From Thalassobius sp034670005 (GTDB lineage Bacteria; Pseudomonadota; Alphaproteobacteria; Rhodobacterales; Rhodobacteraceae): a DNA stretch of 64,000 bases. The DNA lies in NCBI RefSeq assembly GCF_034670005.1, contig NZ_JAXMOH010000004.1:181333-245332 (forward strand), in the 5' to 3' direction. The notes below the pieces were generated by a model. The model did not search any database. It was not told the origin of the DNA and saw nothing but the letters and a program-made list of their open reading frames with translations. Shown piece by piece: positions 52,140 through 61,067 of the stretch. The position numbers and the translations under genes were made by a program. Each line of letters begins with the position of its first letter. The first letter of the stretch is position 1.

Positions 52140-53096
52140 TCAGGGGCGAAGCGCGGCCCCCCATGGAAACCTGCCAACTTTGATCGATTTGATCGGTTTC
52201 TGTTTGGCGACATCAATCACGGTCACGTCGCCCGAAACGCCGTTGGTGGTGAACAAAAGCGATTTGTCACTGTTGAATGCCATATGCCAGACACGGCGAC
52301 CAACCAGAATATAGTTTTCCACCTCGAAGGTTTCGGCATTCACCACAGCGATATGATTGGCCGGGCCAAGCGCTACAAATGCGGTTTTTTCGTCCTCGGT
52401 GAATTCAAACCCCACGGGCTGTATCCGATCGGGATGGACCCCTTTGACTTTGAAGTTGATTTTGGCTTTTTCGATCTGCGTTTTGGTATCGAACACGGTG
52501 ACGGTGCCACCGATTTCAGCGCTGACCCAGAGTTCGCTGCCATGGGCGGCAAATTCCGCGTGGCGTGGTCGGGCATCGACCAATGTATTGGCGAACAGTT
52601 CGCGTGTTTCGGTATCGATCCAATGCGCCATGTTGGTCGTCTCGGAGGTGGTGATAACGATTTTTCCATCAGGGCTGACCGCCATGCCTTCAGGTTCAAT
52701 TCCTACGTCAATCTGGGCAATGACTTTGTGCGTTTCGGTGTCGACTACGGTGGTGATCGCGTCATCTTCGTTTGCGATATAAAGATGCCGGTCATTCGGG
52801 TGCAGAATGAATTGTTCCGGATCTTCTCCCGATGGCAGATTGTGCAAAATCTCACCGGTTTCGGGGTCCATCACCTGTACCGTGTCGCTGTCGGAGGCGC
52901 ATATATAGACGCGGGAATAATCATGCGAAAAGGTGATGCCGCGCGGCCGTTCTCCGGTCGGAAGGGTGCGGGTGACTTCCAATGTGGCGATATCGATGAC
53001 ACTGACCGTGTCGTCTTTTTCATTGGTGACCCAAATTTCTTCGGCCGTCAGTGGCGACGCAAACAGGAGGCACATCATCGCGGCGGGGAATTTCAT
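52140..53096 (-). CDS. YVTN-type beta-propeller, PQQ-dependent catabolism-associated
   Basis: 318 residues. Signal peptide KFPAAMMCLLFASPLTA followed by seven propeller blades, each built on a core like DTVSVIDIATLEVTRTLPTGERPRGI. This is the family (TIGR03866) found with PQQ alcohol dehydrogenases. It has no catalytic motif, so it is probably a periplasmic scaffold or sensor. It is second in the operon after the binding-protein gene. Confidence 0.88.
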   Translation of the reverse strand: MKFPAAMMCLLFASPLTAEEIWVTNEKDDTVSVIDIATLEVTRTLPTGERPRGITFSHDYSRVYICASDSDTVQVMDPETGEILHNLPSGEDPEQFILHPNDRHLYIANEDDAITTVVDTETHKVIAQIDVGIEPEGMAVSPDGKIVITTSETTNMAHWIDTETRELFANTLVDARPRHAEFAAHGSELWVSAEIGGTVTVFDTKTQIEKAKINFKVKGVHPDRIQPVGFEFTEDEKTAFVALGPANHIAVVNAETFEVENYILVGRRVWHMAFNSDKSLLFTTNGVSGDVTVIDVAKQKPIKSIKVGRFPWGAALRP

Positions 53097-53152
53097 CTCT
53101 GGCTTTCCTGTTGCGGGATCAGAAACTTTCGAAAAGTTCCGGACCGTTTCAT

Positions 53153-54313
53153 TTAGTCGAATGCGGTGCAGGGGCTTTCGGGTTTGTCCAGCCCCAAGGT
53201 GTCGAGTTCACTGCGTTGATGCAGGTAGCCGGGCAGCGGTGCCTGGGCGACCATGGCCCTGTCGGTCAGTAGCGGTATCGGTTGGCGCATCTGGCCATTC
53301 CAGGCGCGAAAGCTCAGGGCGCGTCCTTTGAACCCCGCCAGTTCGAACTGGTCTGACAGGATAAAGCTGCGTAGTACCTTTGGGGCGGCGCTGTTGGTGC
53401 GGGTGACGGCTTCGCCGATGCTGCGGATGGCAGCCCAGCCTGCGTAATCGCGCGGTCGCATCTCGCGCCCGGTGGCCGCTTCAAAACGCGATTGCAATTG
53501 CGCCGCCCCCCATTGTTCTACCGCGGGTCCCCAAGCGGCGGGTACCAATCCTTCGGACCCCGCCACCGGACGCGGGCGCCCGGTGTTGTAGGCGATGTAG
53601 CGACCGAAATCATGGGTCTCATCGGCAATCAGCAAGAGGTCGTAATCGCCAAGTTCCTGAGTGAAAAGCGGTACCTCTTGCGCGGCGTTCCTGCGCATAT
53701 CGGCATCGAAGGCCCAGGTTTTCGATGCCGCGATCTTCATTCCGAATTTTGCCGCGCTGGCGCGCAAGGCGTCGGCAAATGCCTGATCGACCGGGTAGCT
53801 GCCTTGGATCAGGGACAGTTTGTCCCAGCGTTTGGCGCGGGCGAACTGCATCAGCGCATCCGACCGCATTGCCAGCGACGGCATCGTATGCAGCAGGTTG
53901 GCGCGGCAGTCACCCCTGCGCAGGGACATATCCGGTGCGGTGGCATTGATCAGCAGCGCATTTTGCGCCTCCGGTAGATCGGCAATCGAGGTCAAAACGC
54001 TGGCCGGGGCATCGAGTATAACAATCTGGCTGTGGCCGAGAGCGAGGCGCGCGGCCGCGATCGGGTCATCGCCCAGACCCACCTGGTGTATTTCCAGATC
54101 ATAATCATGCCCAAGGAAGCGACCGGTGGTGATATTGTCCTTAAGGCCCAATTCAATTCCAGCCACAGTTTCATCGTTGGGAACAGGGTCCAGATTTGAC
54201 AGGACCGGGGGGCGTTCGTGTTCTTGTTGCAGCAAAACGATCGGAATCGACACGTCGGCCCGGGCCGGCATGGCCAGTAAAACCGCAACGGCGATGGCGA
54301 AAATTCGGTGCAT
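53153..54313 (-). CDS. Periplasmic binding protein of the PQQ-alcohol ABC system
   Basis: 386 residues from the ATG at 54313 (GGCGGAGGAGAGG upstream); the frame extends to 54388. Signal peptide HRIFAIAVAVLLAMPARA. Its fold pattern (Leu/Ile/Val-binding-like, IELGLKDNITTGRFLGHDYDLE, QIVILDAPASVLTSI, LLIADETHDFGRYIAYNTG) matches the TIGR03863 family that accompanies PQQ alcohol dehydrogenases. It is the first gene of the ABC operon and divergent from the PedF-like cytochrome. Confidence 0.87.
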   Translation of the reverse strand: MHRIFAIAVAVLLAMPARADVSIPIVLLQQEHERPPVLSNLDPVPNDETVAGIELGLKDNITTGRFLGHDYDLEIHQVGLGDDPIAAARLALGHSQIVILDAPASVLTSIADLPEAQNALLINATAPDMSLRRGDCRANLLHTMPSLAMRSDALMQFARAKRWDKLSLIQGSYPVDQAFADALRASAAKFGMKIAASKTWAFDADMRRNAAQEVPLFTQELGDYDLLLIADETHDFGRYIAYNTGRPRPVAGSEGLVPAAWGPAVEQWGAAQLQSRFEAATGREMRPRDYAGWAAIRSIGEAVTRTNSAAPKVLRSFILSDQFELAGFKGRALSFRAWNGQMRQPIPLLTDRAMVAQAPLPGYLHQRSELDTLGLDKPESPCTAFD

Positions 54314-54380
54314 AAAGACTTCCTCTCCTCCGCCCCATGCCAATTCCCGCAATATTAAGAGGTGGAGCAAACCCCGCCAT

Positions 54381-54395
54381 GCGACCATTGTCTAA
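54381..54395 (+). promoter_or_regulatory. Shared alcohol-oxidation motif in the divergent promoter
   Basis: GCGACCATTGTCTAA, in the direction of the PedF-like gene, 97 nt upstream of its start codon. The divergent binding-protein operon (start 54313) could use the same site. Confidence 0.55.
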
Positions 54396-54491
54396 GGTGG
54401 TTTGGCGGTGGCTAAAACTAAGGTCGCGTAGCCGCCTGCCACGGCGTTGCTGTAGATATCGAAGCAAGACGTCGAACGGGAGGAAAAACCG

Positions 54492-55169
54492 ATGTTCAAA
54501 CTGCCAGTTTCCGCGATGGCTCTGATCGCTGCCACCTCGATGGCATGGGCGCATGGCGACGTAGCACCGCAACCTGTCAACACCGAAGCGCTGCCAGATG
54601 TGGGCGAAGAATGGCTGACCGAAAACCCCTACCGCGGCATGGGCGCGGATGTCTGGAAAACCGCAGTCGACATTGGCAGCAGCGGGTACAACCAGAATTG
54701 CGCGCGGTGCCACGGGCTTGGAGTGGTTTCGGGCGGTCTGGCCCCCGATCTGCGCTATCTGGAGGCCGAGGAATACGGGGACGAATGGTTCGTCGAACGG
54801 TTCCAGACCGGCTATACCCAGAATGGTATCACCAAGATGCCCGCGTTTGGCGAACTTCTGGGCCAGAAGGCCGCTTGGGCGATCCGCACCTATATCGAAA
54901 CCCGTCCCGATGATGGTCAGCTGGACGACGCCACCCCGCGTTTGTTGCAGATCCGTGACGAACTTAAGGCGATGGCCGAGGGGGCAGGTGGCGATACCGC
55001 AGCGTTGCAGGCAGAGCTGAGTGGCGTCGCCGAAGGCGTCGAAACCGGTTCCGGCGCACCGGTTGCCGACAGTGCGGCCTATCGCGCTGCCGAACTTCTT
55101 TCCGGCGAACATCCCGATTTCGCAGCTGCCGCTGAACAGCTGACGATCGGCTTGTCTGCCGCCCATTAA
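54492..55169 (+). CDS. pedF: c-type cytochrome, PedF-like (c-550)
   Basis: 225 residues. Signal peptide FKLPVSAMALIAATSMAWA; mature protein begins HGDVAPQPVNTEAL, a stretch I associate with PedF cytochromes. One heme site CARCH (residues 70-74) and an axial Met candidate in ITKMPAFGE. It probably takes electrons from the PQQ dehydrogenase or the first cytochrome. The C-terminal about 90 residues are helical and may contact the dehydrogenase. The next gene follows at 18 nt. Confidence 0.82.
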   Translation: MFKLPVSAMALIAATSMAWAHGDVAPQPVNTEALPDVGEEWLTENPYRGMGADVWKTAVDIGSSGYNQNCARCHGLGVVSGGLAPDLRYLEAEEYGDEWFVERFQTGYTQNGITKMPAFGELLGQKAAWAIRTYIETRPDDGQLDDATPRLLQIRDELKAMAEGAGGDTAALQAELSGVAEGVETGSGAPVADSAAYRAAELLSGEHPDFAAAAEQLTIGLSAAH

Positions 55170-55187
55170 GGCGGCAGATTGGGGCAC

Positions 55188-56090
55188 ATGAAACAAGCGT
55201 TTGCCAGACTTCTCCTCTCCCTCACGCTGGCCTGTCTGACCGGGCAGGCCGCACTGGCCCGCTGCGCTGATTATGTGCCCCAACCTAAACCCCAGAATGC
55301 GTCCCGCGATGTGGTGGGGCAGGATCTGGACACGATCCTCGAAAAGGGCGTCATCACCTTCGCTGCTTATGAGGATTTTTCGCCTTGGTCATATCAGGAT
55401 AGCGGTCAGCCTGCGGGCGTCGATATCGAGATTGGCAGATTAATTGCCGCAGATCTCGGTGTTGAAGCGCGTTTTAAACTGGTCACGCCGGGCGAGAACC
55501 TGGAAACTGATCTGCGCAACTGGATCTGGAAAGGTCCAGCAGTGGGCGGCGAAGTGGCCAATGTGATGCTGCACGTCCCTTATGACAGCGAATTCGCTTG
55601 CCGTGTTGAACAGGTCACTTTTACCGGTCAGTACCATCAGGAAAAAGTCGGCATCGCCTATCGCCGTGATGCCTATCCCGAAGACCCACCGGTCCCGGCC
55701 TATTTCCGTTTCGACACAGTGGCGGTGGAAAACGATTCGATCGCCGATTTCTATCTGTCCTCCTTTCCCGGCGGGCAGCTGGGGCGCAATGTGCATCGGT
55801 TCGCGACAATGGCAGCGGCGATGGCGGCATTGGCGGGTGGTGAAACCAAAGCCGCAATGGGGCCATTGGCGCAATTGGAATTCGCTCTGTCTGATGATTT
55901 GGCTGTCCATACGCCCCCCTTGCCGGGATTTTCCGTCGGTCAATGGACCGCTGGCATCGCGGTTAATTTCCGTTATCGCGCGCTTGGATATGCTGTCGGC
56001 GACGCCATATTCGCGGCAGTGGATGACGGGCGCATGAAGGCGATTTTCGACCAATATGACCTGACCTTCGCGCCTCCTGCATTGCGTTAG
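55188..56090 (+). CDS. MoxJ/XoxJ-like periplasmic binding protein of a quinoprotein dehydrogenase
   Basis: 300 residues from the ATG at 55188; the frame opens 9 nt earlier. Signal peptide KQAFARLLLSLTLACLTGQAALA. Type II substrate-binding fold with YEDFSPWSYQDSGQPAGVDIEIGRLIAADLG. This fits the quinoprotein-dehydrogenase-associated solute-binding family (TIGR03871) that includes XoxJ. Such proteins help activate or mature the dehydrogenase rather than feed a transporter. Its presence fits the lanthanide-type enzyme at 46.7 kb. It likely shares a transcript with the PedF-like gene. Confidence 0.85.
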   Translation: MKQAFARLLLSLTLACLTGQAALARCADYVPQPKPQNASRDVVGQDLDTILEKGVITFAAYEDFSPWSYQDSGQPAGVDIEIGRLIAADLGVEARFKLVTPGENLETDLRNWIWKGPAVGGEVANVMLHVPYDSEFACRVEQVTFTGQYHQEKVGIAYRRDAYPEDPPVPAYFRFDTVAVENDSIADFYLSSFPGGQLGRNVHRFATMAAAMAALAGGETKAAMGPLAQLEFALSDDLAVHTPPLPGFSVGQWTAGIAVNFRYRALGYAVGDAIFAAVDDGRMKAIFDQYDLTFAPPALR

Positions 56091-56192
56091 TCGCGATTGC
56101 AGACCCGGTTTTGACAGCTGTGTTCATATTTCAAAGCAGCCGAGTACCCGTCGCGGACGAAAAAATGCTCGCGCATGGTCCCAAGCCGGGTG

Positions 56193-57089
56193 TCACACCG
56201 TTTCCACGTCACCGTTGTTGTTGACAAGCGTGACTTGCCGCAGATCGGACAGTTTTCGCATGACGTGTTCGATCTGCGGTCGTGGCATCAGACAGAAAGC
56301 GGTGGAACAGGCATCGGCCAGAGCGGCCGACTCCGCCTCGACGCTCACGGTCGACCAAACTGGTGGTGCCAGTGATTTCGGATTGAGAATGTGACTATGC
56401 CCGCCGATGGTCTGTATCTCCGGGCTTGACGTGGCGATTGCCGAATTGCGGAGTGTCCTTGTCGCGACAATGTCCCGTTCTGGATCGGCAATGCCAATCC
56501 TGAACGGTCCGCCGATTGCGTTGAACTCCCCGATATTCACCAATGCTTTGGTCATACCATTGCGGACCAGACGTTCCTTTATGATATCGGTGGCGAAGCC
56601 TTGGGCTATACCATTGAAAGTGAGCTGCTGACCCTCGCCCAACGTGAGTGAATGCGCATTGTAGCGCAATCGGCCCCATCCCATTTGCTGGAGGGCAAGC
56701 TGTGTATCCTGACCACGGGCCAGCGCCTGCCAAACGGGCTGAACCGTCGGGTCGAACACGCCATCGGTCGCATTATGTACCTGCGTCGAAACCTCTGCCA
56801 AATCCAGAAAAAGTCCCGGCACATCAGTTAGCCGACCTACGGTGTTTAACTGTGAAAGCGTACTTTGAGGATCATAGAGGCTGAACAGCTTTTCGATCTC
56901 TTTCAGCATTAATTGCGCATCGCGTAATGCGGCCTCTGCGATATCCTTTGGCCCATAAAGCTTCATCGACACCTCAGCGCCCAGAGCAAAGCCAGACCAG
57001 CTATGGGTCTGCCGGGCCTCGGCGGTGCCAGCGGTCATTGCGGCGCTAATGGCAAGGAAACGGCGGCGGGTCATGCGTAAGGCAGACAT
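56193..57089 (-). CDS. apbE: FAD:protein FMN transferase (ApbE)
   Basis: 298 residues. Twin-arginine-type signal (TRRRFLAISAAMTAGTAEA) at residues 7-26; the start may also be the ATG at 57074. ApbE features: FSLYDPQSTLSQLNTVG, the stretch FNGIAQGFATDII, VNIGEFNAIGG and the metal-binding EAESAALADACSTAFCLM. It attaches FMN covalently to a Thr in FMN-binding domains in the periplasm. Its start overlaps the stop of the NosR-like gene by one base (TGATG), which makes that protein its obvious target. Confidence 0.92.
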   Translation of the reverse strand: MSALRMTRRRFLAISAAMTAGTAEARQTHSWSGFALGAEVSMKLYGPKDIAEAALRDAQLMLKEIEKLFSLYDPQSTLSQLNTVGRLTDVPGLFLDLAEVSTQVHNATDGVFDPTVQPVWQALARGQDTQLALQQMGWGRLRYNAHSLTLGEGQQLTFNGIAQGFATDIIKERLVRNGMTKALVNIGEFNAIGGPFRIGIADPERDIVATRTLRNSAIATSSPEIQTIGGHSHILNPKSLAPPVWSTVSVEAESAALADACSTAFCLMPRPQIEHVMRKLSDLRQVTLVNNNGDVETV

Positions 57090-59161
57090 CAGGCGGCGTC
57101 CTTCCTCTGAGATTGTTTTGCTTGCAGGATCAGCGGCACACAGCGGTTTTCATCGTTGTGAATACTGACGCAATCAAGGCATTGGAAACATTCCGAATAG
57201 TTGATTGATCCATTTTTCCGGATTGATCCGTAATTGCATTTGACCCGGCAGAGCTGACAAGGGCTGCCGCATTCGGCGCGCCGTGCAATCCAGTCGCGGC
57301 CACGAAGCAATCCGCCGATGGCCATTATTGCCCCCAAGGGGCAGACATAGCGGCAAAACCCTTTGAACAAAAACATGCCCATCAACAGCCAGAAGACCGC
57401 ATACGCCACGTAATACCATTCGCGCAGGAACAAGGTGGTGATGGCGGTTTTGAACGGCTCGATCTCGACCGCCTTTTCGGTGTGTTCGGGTGCCAGGAAC
57501 GCAACCGCGATCAAACCGGCCAGAGCCACATATTTCAGGGCTTTCAATCGCCTGTCCCATTTTGCAGAAGGTTCGAGCCGGGGCAGGCGCAAAAGACGGC
57601 CCAGATGGTGGAAAAATTCCTGCATCGCTCCAAAGGGGCAAAGCCAGCCACAAAACAGCCCACGTCCCCAGAGCAGGAATCCCAAGATGGCGACGCCCCA
57701 TATCAGCAGTGAAAACGGGTCATAGGCCAGAAAGGCGAAACTGCCGCCCCCAGTCGTAGCGCGCAGTACTGCCAAGACCGTGACGATGGACAACTGGCCC
57801 TGACCCCACCAGCCAACAAATCCGATCACGACGGCCAGAATGGTCAGGCGGACCGGGGTGAAATAGCGACTATCCGCCAGCCGGTTCATCGCGAAAAGCA
57901 ACGCGGCACCGAGGGCTGTCAACAATACTGCCAAACCGATCATGTCGGCCTGTCGGTTCCTGAGCGCATCAAGCCACGGCGGTACCGGTTTGATTTCGAC
58001 CGGGCGAGAGAAGAACCGATCATCCGTTTGATGCGGTACGGTCAATATCACTGTCCCGATTTGCGGCTGGAAAATGCCGTGCTGCCGCGTCGCAGTCACC
58101 TGCAACAACCATTTCCGCGCCGGATCGAACCCCAACCTGCGGTCAGAGCGCAGGATCAGGGTGGCACCATCCGGTACGTCGTCGTTGAGCTCCGCGAAAA
58201 TGTCGCTGTCGCGCAAAGGGACCGGCAGGCCACCTTGTTCGGCGGCCAGCCAATCGGGCGCGGTATTGCGGACAAATTCGTCGCTGACCAGCCCGTGCCG
58301 GGCGGTTTCGATCACCAGAATCGGTTCGTCATCGGTTGAAATGCTGAGGAACTGTTGAAGTTCGGCGTAACCGTCTTCGGTCAATACGGCACGAGCGATG
58401 GACGGCGGACCCAGATCGACGATCCACAGATCCAGATAGGGATCATCGGGATGGGCTTTGGCCTCGGGGTCGTCGTCTTCCCATAGCGTGTCGGCAAACA
58501 TCGCATCGACCTCGCCATTACTGACGACCTTATGGGTGGCGATGCCCTGTGCGACCAGATCATCCCAGTTTAGCATTTCCTGATGATCTGGATCAGGAAA
58601 CGCGGGCGGGGTGGTGGCGATACCCTGCATTTTTTCCCGCGCCACAGCCAATGCCGCCGCCATTACAGATTCATGGGCGATTCGCACCGACGCGGTCGCC
58701 TTGGTGACCCCGTCGAGATAAACCAGAGACGTTCCTCCGCCTGCGTTTCCGTAAGGTGTTCCCACGACGATTGAAGATGAAATTGACAGCCCGGGATATT
58801 GTTCGAAAAACTTATGTAACGGCGCTTCGCCCAGACCCGACACGAAAATCGGTTCATTCTGTTCGATCAACCTGACATCAAGGAATTTCCCGTCCAGATC
58901 GAGCACGACCAGAACATTGATCGGCGCGCCGGAAAAGCCGGGCAGGGGGGCCAAGGGTTCGGTTTCGAACACATAGCCTGCTTCGGCCCCGCCGGAATTC
59001 AGCAAACTGTAGACGCCGTTGTCGTTCAACGGTTCGCCCAGTGAAAATGGCGGCATGATCATTTCAGCCAATGCCGCACGTTCCAATGGCTCTGCCGACA
59101 ACTGCAAAGGCATCCAAATGGCGGCGAACATTAGCGCCAGTAGTCTGAAAGTCGTACACAT
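57089..59161 (-). CDS. NosR/NirI-like membrane flavo-iron-sulfur protein
   Basis: 690 residues. Signal sequence; a periplasmic FMN-binding domain with the flavinylation site DGVTKATAS (residues 150-158, Thr156; the usual Gly after the first Thr/Ser is Lys here); about five transmembrane helices from residue 405; two cytoplasmic CX3CP motifs (FCGWLCPFG, FCRYVCPLG); and a polyferredoxin tail (CGSPCQLCRVKC, CFQCLDC) for two [4Fe-4S] clusters. NosR uses this layout to pass electrons across the inner membrane. No denitrification gene is nearby; the pqq genes are divergent. I infer a role in electron transfer for the alcohol-oxidation system. Confidence 0.88.
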   Translation of the reverse strand: MCTTFRLLALMFAAIWMPLQLSAEPLERAALAEMIMPPFSLGEPLNDNGVYSLLNSGGAEAGYVFETEPLAPLPGFSGAPINVLVVLDLDGKFLDVRLIEQNEPIFVSGLGEAPLHKFFEQYPGLSISSSIVVGTPYGNAGGGTSLVYLDGVTKATASVRIAHESVMAAALAVAREKMQGIATTPPAFPDPDHQEMLNWDDLVAQGIATHKVVSNGEVDAMFADTLWEDDDPEAKAHPDDPYLDLWIVDLGPPSIARAVLTEDGYAELQQFLSISTDDEPILVIETARHGLVSDEFVRNTAPDWLAAEQGGLPVPLRDSDIFAELNDDVPDGATLILRSDRRLGFDPARKWLLQVTATRQHGIFQPQIGTVILTVPHQTDDRFFSRPVEIKPVPPWLDALRNRQADMIGLAVLLTALGAALLFAMNRLADSRYFTPVRLTILAVVIGFVGWWGQGQLSIVTVLAVLRATTGGGSFAFLAYDPFSLLIWGVAILGFLLWGRGLFCGWLCPFGAMQEFFHHLGRLLRLPRLEPSAKWDRRLKALKYVALAGLIAVAFLAPEHTEKAVEIEPFKTAITTLFLREWYYVAYAVFWLLMGMFLFKGFCRYVCPLGAIMAIGGLLRGRDWIARRAECGSPCQLCRVKCNYGSIRKNGSINYSECFQCLDCVSIHNDENRCVPLILQAKQSQRKDAA

Positions 59162-59197
59162 ACGAGAGACTGTATGCAGGGTCGACCCCGTTCCATA

Positions 59198-59213
59198 TAC
59201 GACCTTTGTGCAT
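59198..59213 (+). promoter_or_regulatory. Shared alcohol-oxidation motif, second pqqA copy
   Basis: TACGACCTTTGTGCAT, 46 bp before the better copy at 59244, and reading the same way. Matches TACGACC and the GCA half of the dehydrogenase motif. Confidence 0.45.
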
Positions 59214-59241
59214 CACCGGCGGTGTTATGGGGGGGCGACCG

Positions 59242-59260
59242 TTTACGACCATTAGACAAT
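59242..59260 (+). promoter_or_regulatory. Shared alcohol-oxidation motif, pqqA copy
   Basis: TTTACGACCATTAGACAAT, 64 nt upstream of the pqqA start codon. An extra CGACC lies exactly 10 bp earlier (59236-59240). The site sits in the 162-nt divergent region shared with the NosR-like gene. Confidence 0.6.
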
Positions 59261-59323
59261 ACCCATCCGGGGATTGCTGTAGTTAAGCTTGGGTATTGCA
59301 ACCAGCCTATGGGAGGAAACAAA

Positions 59324-59431
59324 ATGGCCTGGACCGCTCCGAAACTGAAAGAAGTCAACTGCGGCATGGAAATCAACATGTACGCGCCGTCCGAAGACGA
59401 AGGTCGCGAATACGAACAGGACCTGTTCTGA
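59324..59431 (+). CDS. pqqA: PQQ precursor peptide PqqA
   Basis: 35-residue peptide. The substrate Glu16 and Tyr20 lie in the conserved E-X3-Y motif (MEINMYAPSE); these residues are crosslinked and cut out to make PQQ. The leader WTAPKLKEVNCG precedes it. GGGAGGAAAC lies 4 nt before the ATG. It is the first gene of pqqABCDE, longer than the 23-24-residue classical PqqA but within the known range. Confidence 0.95.
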   Translation: MAWTAPKLKEVNCGMEINMYAPSEDEGREYEQDLF

Positions 59432-59454
59432 GATCAGCCTAGCAGGCAGCCATC

Positions 59455-60342
59455 ATGAAATTTCTGGTTCTCGGCGCGGCAGCCGGTGGAGGGCTTCCGC
59501 AGTGGAATTGCGGCTGTCCCAACTGTATCGACGCCCGCGCCGGTAAAATTCCGAGCGCGGGTCAGTCGTCTTTGGCGGTATCTCTGGACGGCAAGTCGTG
59601 GAGCGTGTTGAACGCGTCCCCCGATATCCGACAGCAGATGCAGGTCAACACCGCCCTGCATCCACGCGATTTGCGCGATACGCCGCTGAAATCGATCCTG
59701 CTGACCAATGGCGATATCGATCATATCGCGGGGCTGTTGTCGCTGCGCGAACAGACGCCGTTTACCTTGTTTGCAACCCATGAAATTCAGGCTGTTCTGA
59801 CGGAAAACCGTATTTTTGATGCCGTTTCCAGGGACAAGGTGGATCGCCTGACTATCACTTTGGGCGAAGAATTCGACCTTCAGCCAGGGCTAGAGGCGAC
59901 GGTTTTCCCGGTCCCGGGCAAAGTCCCTTTGTTCATGGAAGGCGATACGGTTCAAACGGACCTCGTCGGCGAACAGACCGTGGGTGTACGGCTGAGCGAT
60001 GGGGGTAAGGTGGCCTATTACATCCCCGGTTGCGCGGAGGTGACGCCTGAATTGCTGACCCGTATCGGCGACGCTGATCAGCTGTTTTTCGATGGTACGC
60101 TATGGGACGATCATGAAATGATCCGGGCGGGAACCGGGGTGAAAACCGGGCGTCGCATGGGGCATATTTCGATCAGTGGCCCAGATGGATCAATGGCGAA
60201 AATGGACGCTCTGAAAGCGGATAAATGTTATATCCATATCAACAACACAAATCCTGTCTGGCAACCGGGCGGACCTGAACGCGCGCAGGTTCTGAGCGCG
60301 GGGTGGCAGATTGCCCATGATGGACTGGAGATCGAGCTATGA
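59455..60342 (+). CDS. pqqB: PQQ biosynthesis protein PqqB
   Basis: 295 residues. Metallo-beta-lactamase fold with the PqqB N terminus (GAAAGGGLPQWNCGCPNC), the modified metal motif TNGDIDHIAGLL and HINNTNPVW near the C terminus. PqqB hydroxylates the tyrosine-derived intermediate. Starts 23 nt after pqqA and overlaps pqqC by 4 nt. Confidence 0.96.
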   Translation: MKFLVLGAAAGGGLPQWNCGCPNCIDARAGKIPSAGQSSLAVSLDGKSWSVLNASPDIRQQMQVNTALHPRDLRDTPLKSILLTNGDIDHIAGLLSLREQTPFTLFATHEIQAVLTENRIFDAVSRDKVDRLTITLGEEFDLQPGLEATVFPVPGKVPLFMEGDTVQTDLVGEQTVGVRLSDGGKVAYYIPGCAEVTPELLTRIGDADQLFFDGTLWDDHEMIRAGTGVKTGRRMGHISISGPDGSMAKMDALKADKCYIHINNTNPVWQPGGPERAQVLSAGWQIAHDGLEIEL

Positions 60343-61067
60343 GCAGGGACAATCTGGAAACCCGGTTGCGCGCGATCGGCGCGGAACGCTATCACGACAA
60401 GCATCCGTTTCATCACAAATTGCATGGCGGCGACTGTACGCCGGATCAAGTGCGGGCTTGGGTGATCAATCGCTGGGCCTATCAGGCTGCGATCCCAATG
60501 AAGGACGCCGCCTTCATGTCACGTTGCGCCGATCCTGATATGCGTCGCGAATGGCGGTCGCGCATCGAAGACCACGATGGCGGGATCGAAGACGGAGGCG
60601 GCATCCGCCGTTGGTTGAAGCTGGCCGAAGCGGTGGGGCTTGATCCCGATTATGTCGCGTCAGGCCGGGGCGTTTTGCCCGCGACGCAATTTGCGGTCGA
60701 TGCCTATGTTCATTATGTCCGGGAAAAGCCGTTGTTGCAGGCGGTGGCGTCCTCGCTGACCGAGCTGTTTGCGCCGAAAATCCACGAGAACCGTATCGAG
60801 GGGCTGCTGAAACACTACGATTTCGCCAACGATGCCAGCCTGAGCTATTTCCGCAAACGCCTGACCGAAGCGCCCAAGGATGTGGCTTTCGGTCTGAAAT
60901 GGGTTCTTGATCATGCTGATACCGCCGAAAAAGAGGATATGGCCTGCGCGGCGCTGATCTTCAAAACCAATGTGCTCTGGGCACAGCTTGATGCGCTTTG
61001 GGGCGCTTATGTCGAACCGGGCCGCATTCCACCCGGTGCCTGGCAACCCGGTGAGGGCATGTCGTGA
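60339..61067 (+). CDS. pqqC: Pyrroloquinoline-quinone synthase PqqC
   Basis: 242 residues, all-helical heme-oxygenase-like fold. Conserved active-site residues lie in HPFHHKLHGGDC and VINRWAYQAAIPMKDAAFMSR. Cofactorless oxidase that catalyses the last ring closure and eight-electron oxidation to PQQ. Confidence 0.96.
   Translation: MSRDNLETRLRAIGAERYHDKHPFHHKLHGGDCTPDQVRAWVINRWAYQAAIPMKDAAFMSRCADPDMRREWRSRIEDHDGGIEDGGGIRRWLKLAEAVGLDPDYVASGRGVLPATQFAVDAYVHYVREKPLLQAVASSLTELFAPKIHENRIEGLLKHYDFANDASLSYFRKRLTEAPKDVAFGLKWVLDHADTAEKEDMACAALIFKTNVLWAQLDALWGAYVEPGRIPPGAWQPGEGMS

Noticed and set aside
49556..53650. GGTCGTAA matches inside genes at about 49561 and 53639
   Set aside because: They are preceded by A rather than the T of the TGGTCGTA core, lack the CAAT half and lie in coding sequence, so I did not count them as motif copies. 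They do show that the shorter core can occur by chance.
57089..59161. Annotation of the NosR-like gene as a denitrification regulator
   Set aside because: There is no nos, nir or nor gene in the window, and the neighbours are ApbE and PQQ genes. The name NosR describes architecture only.
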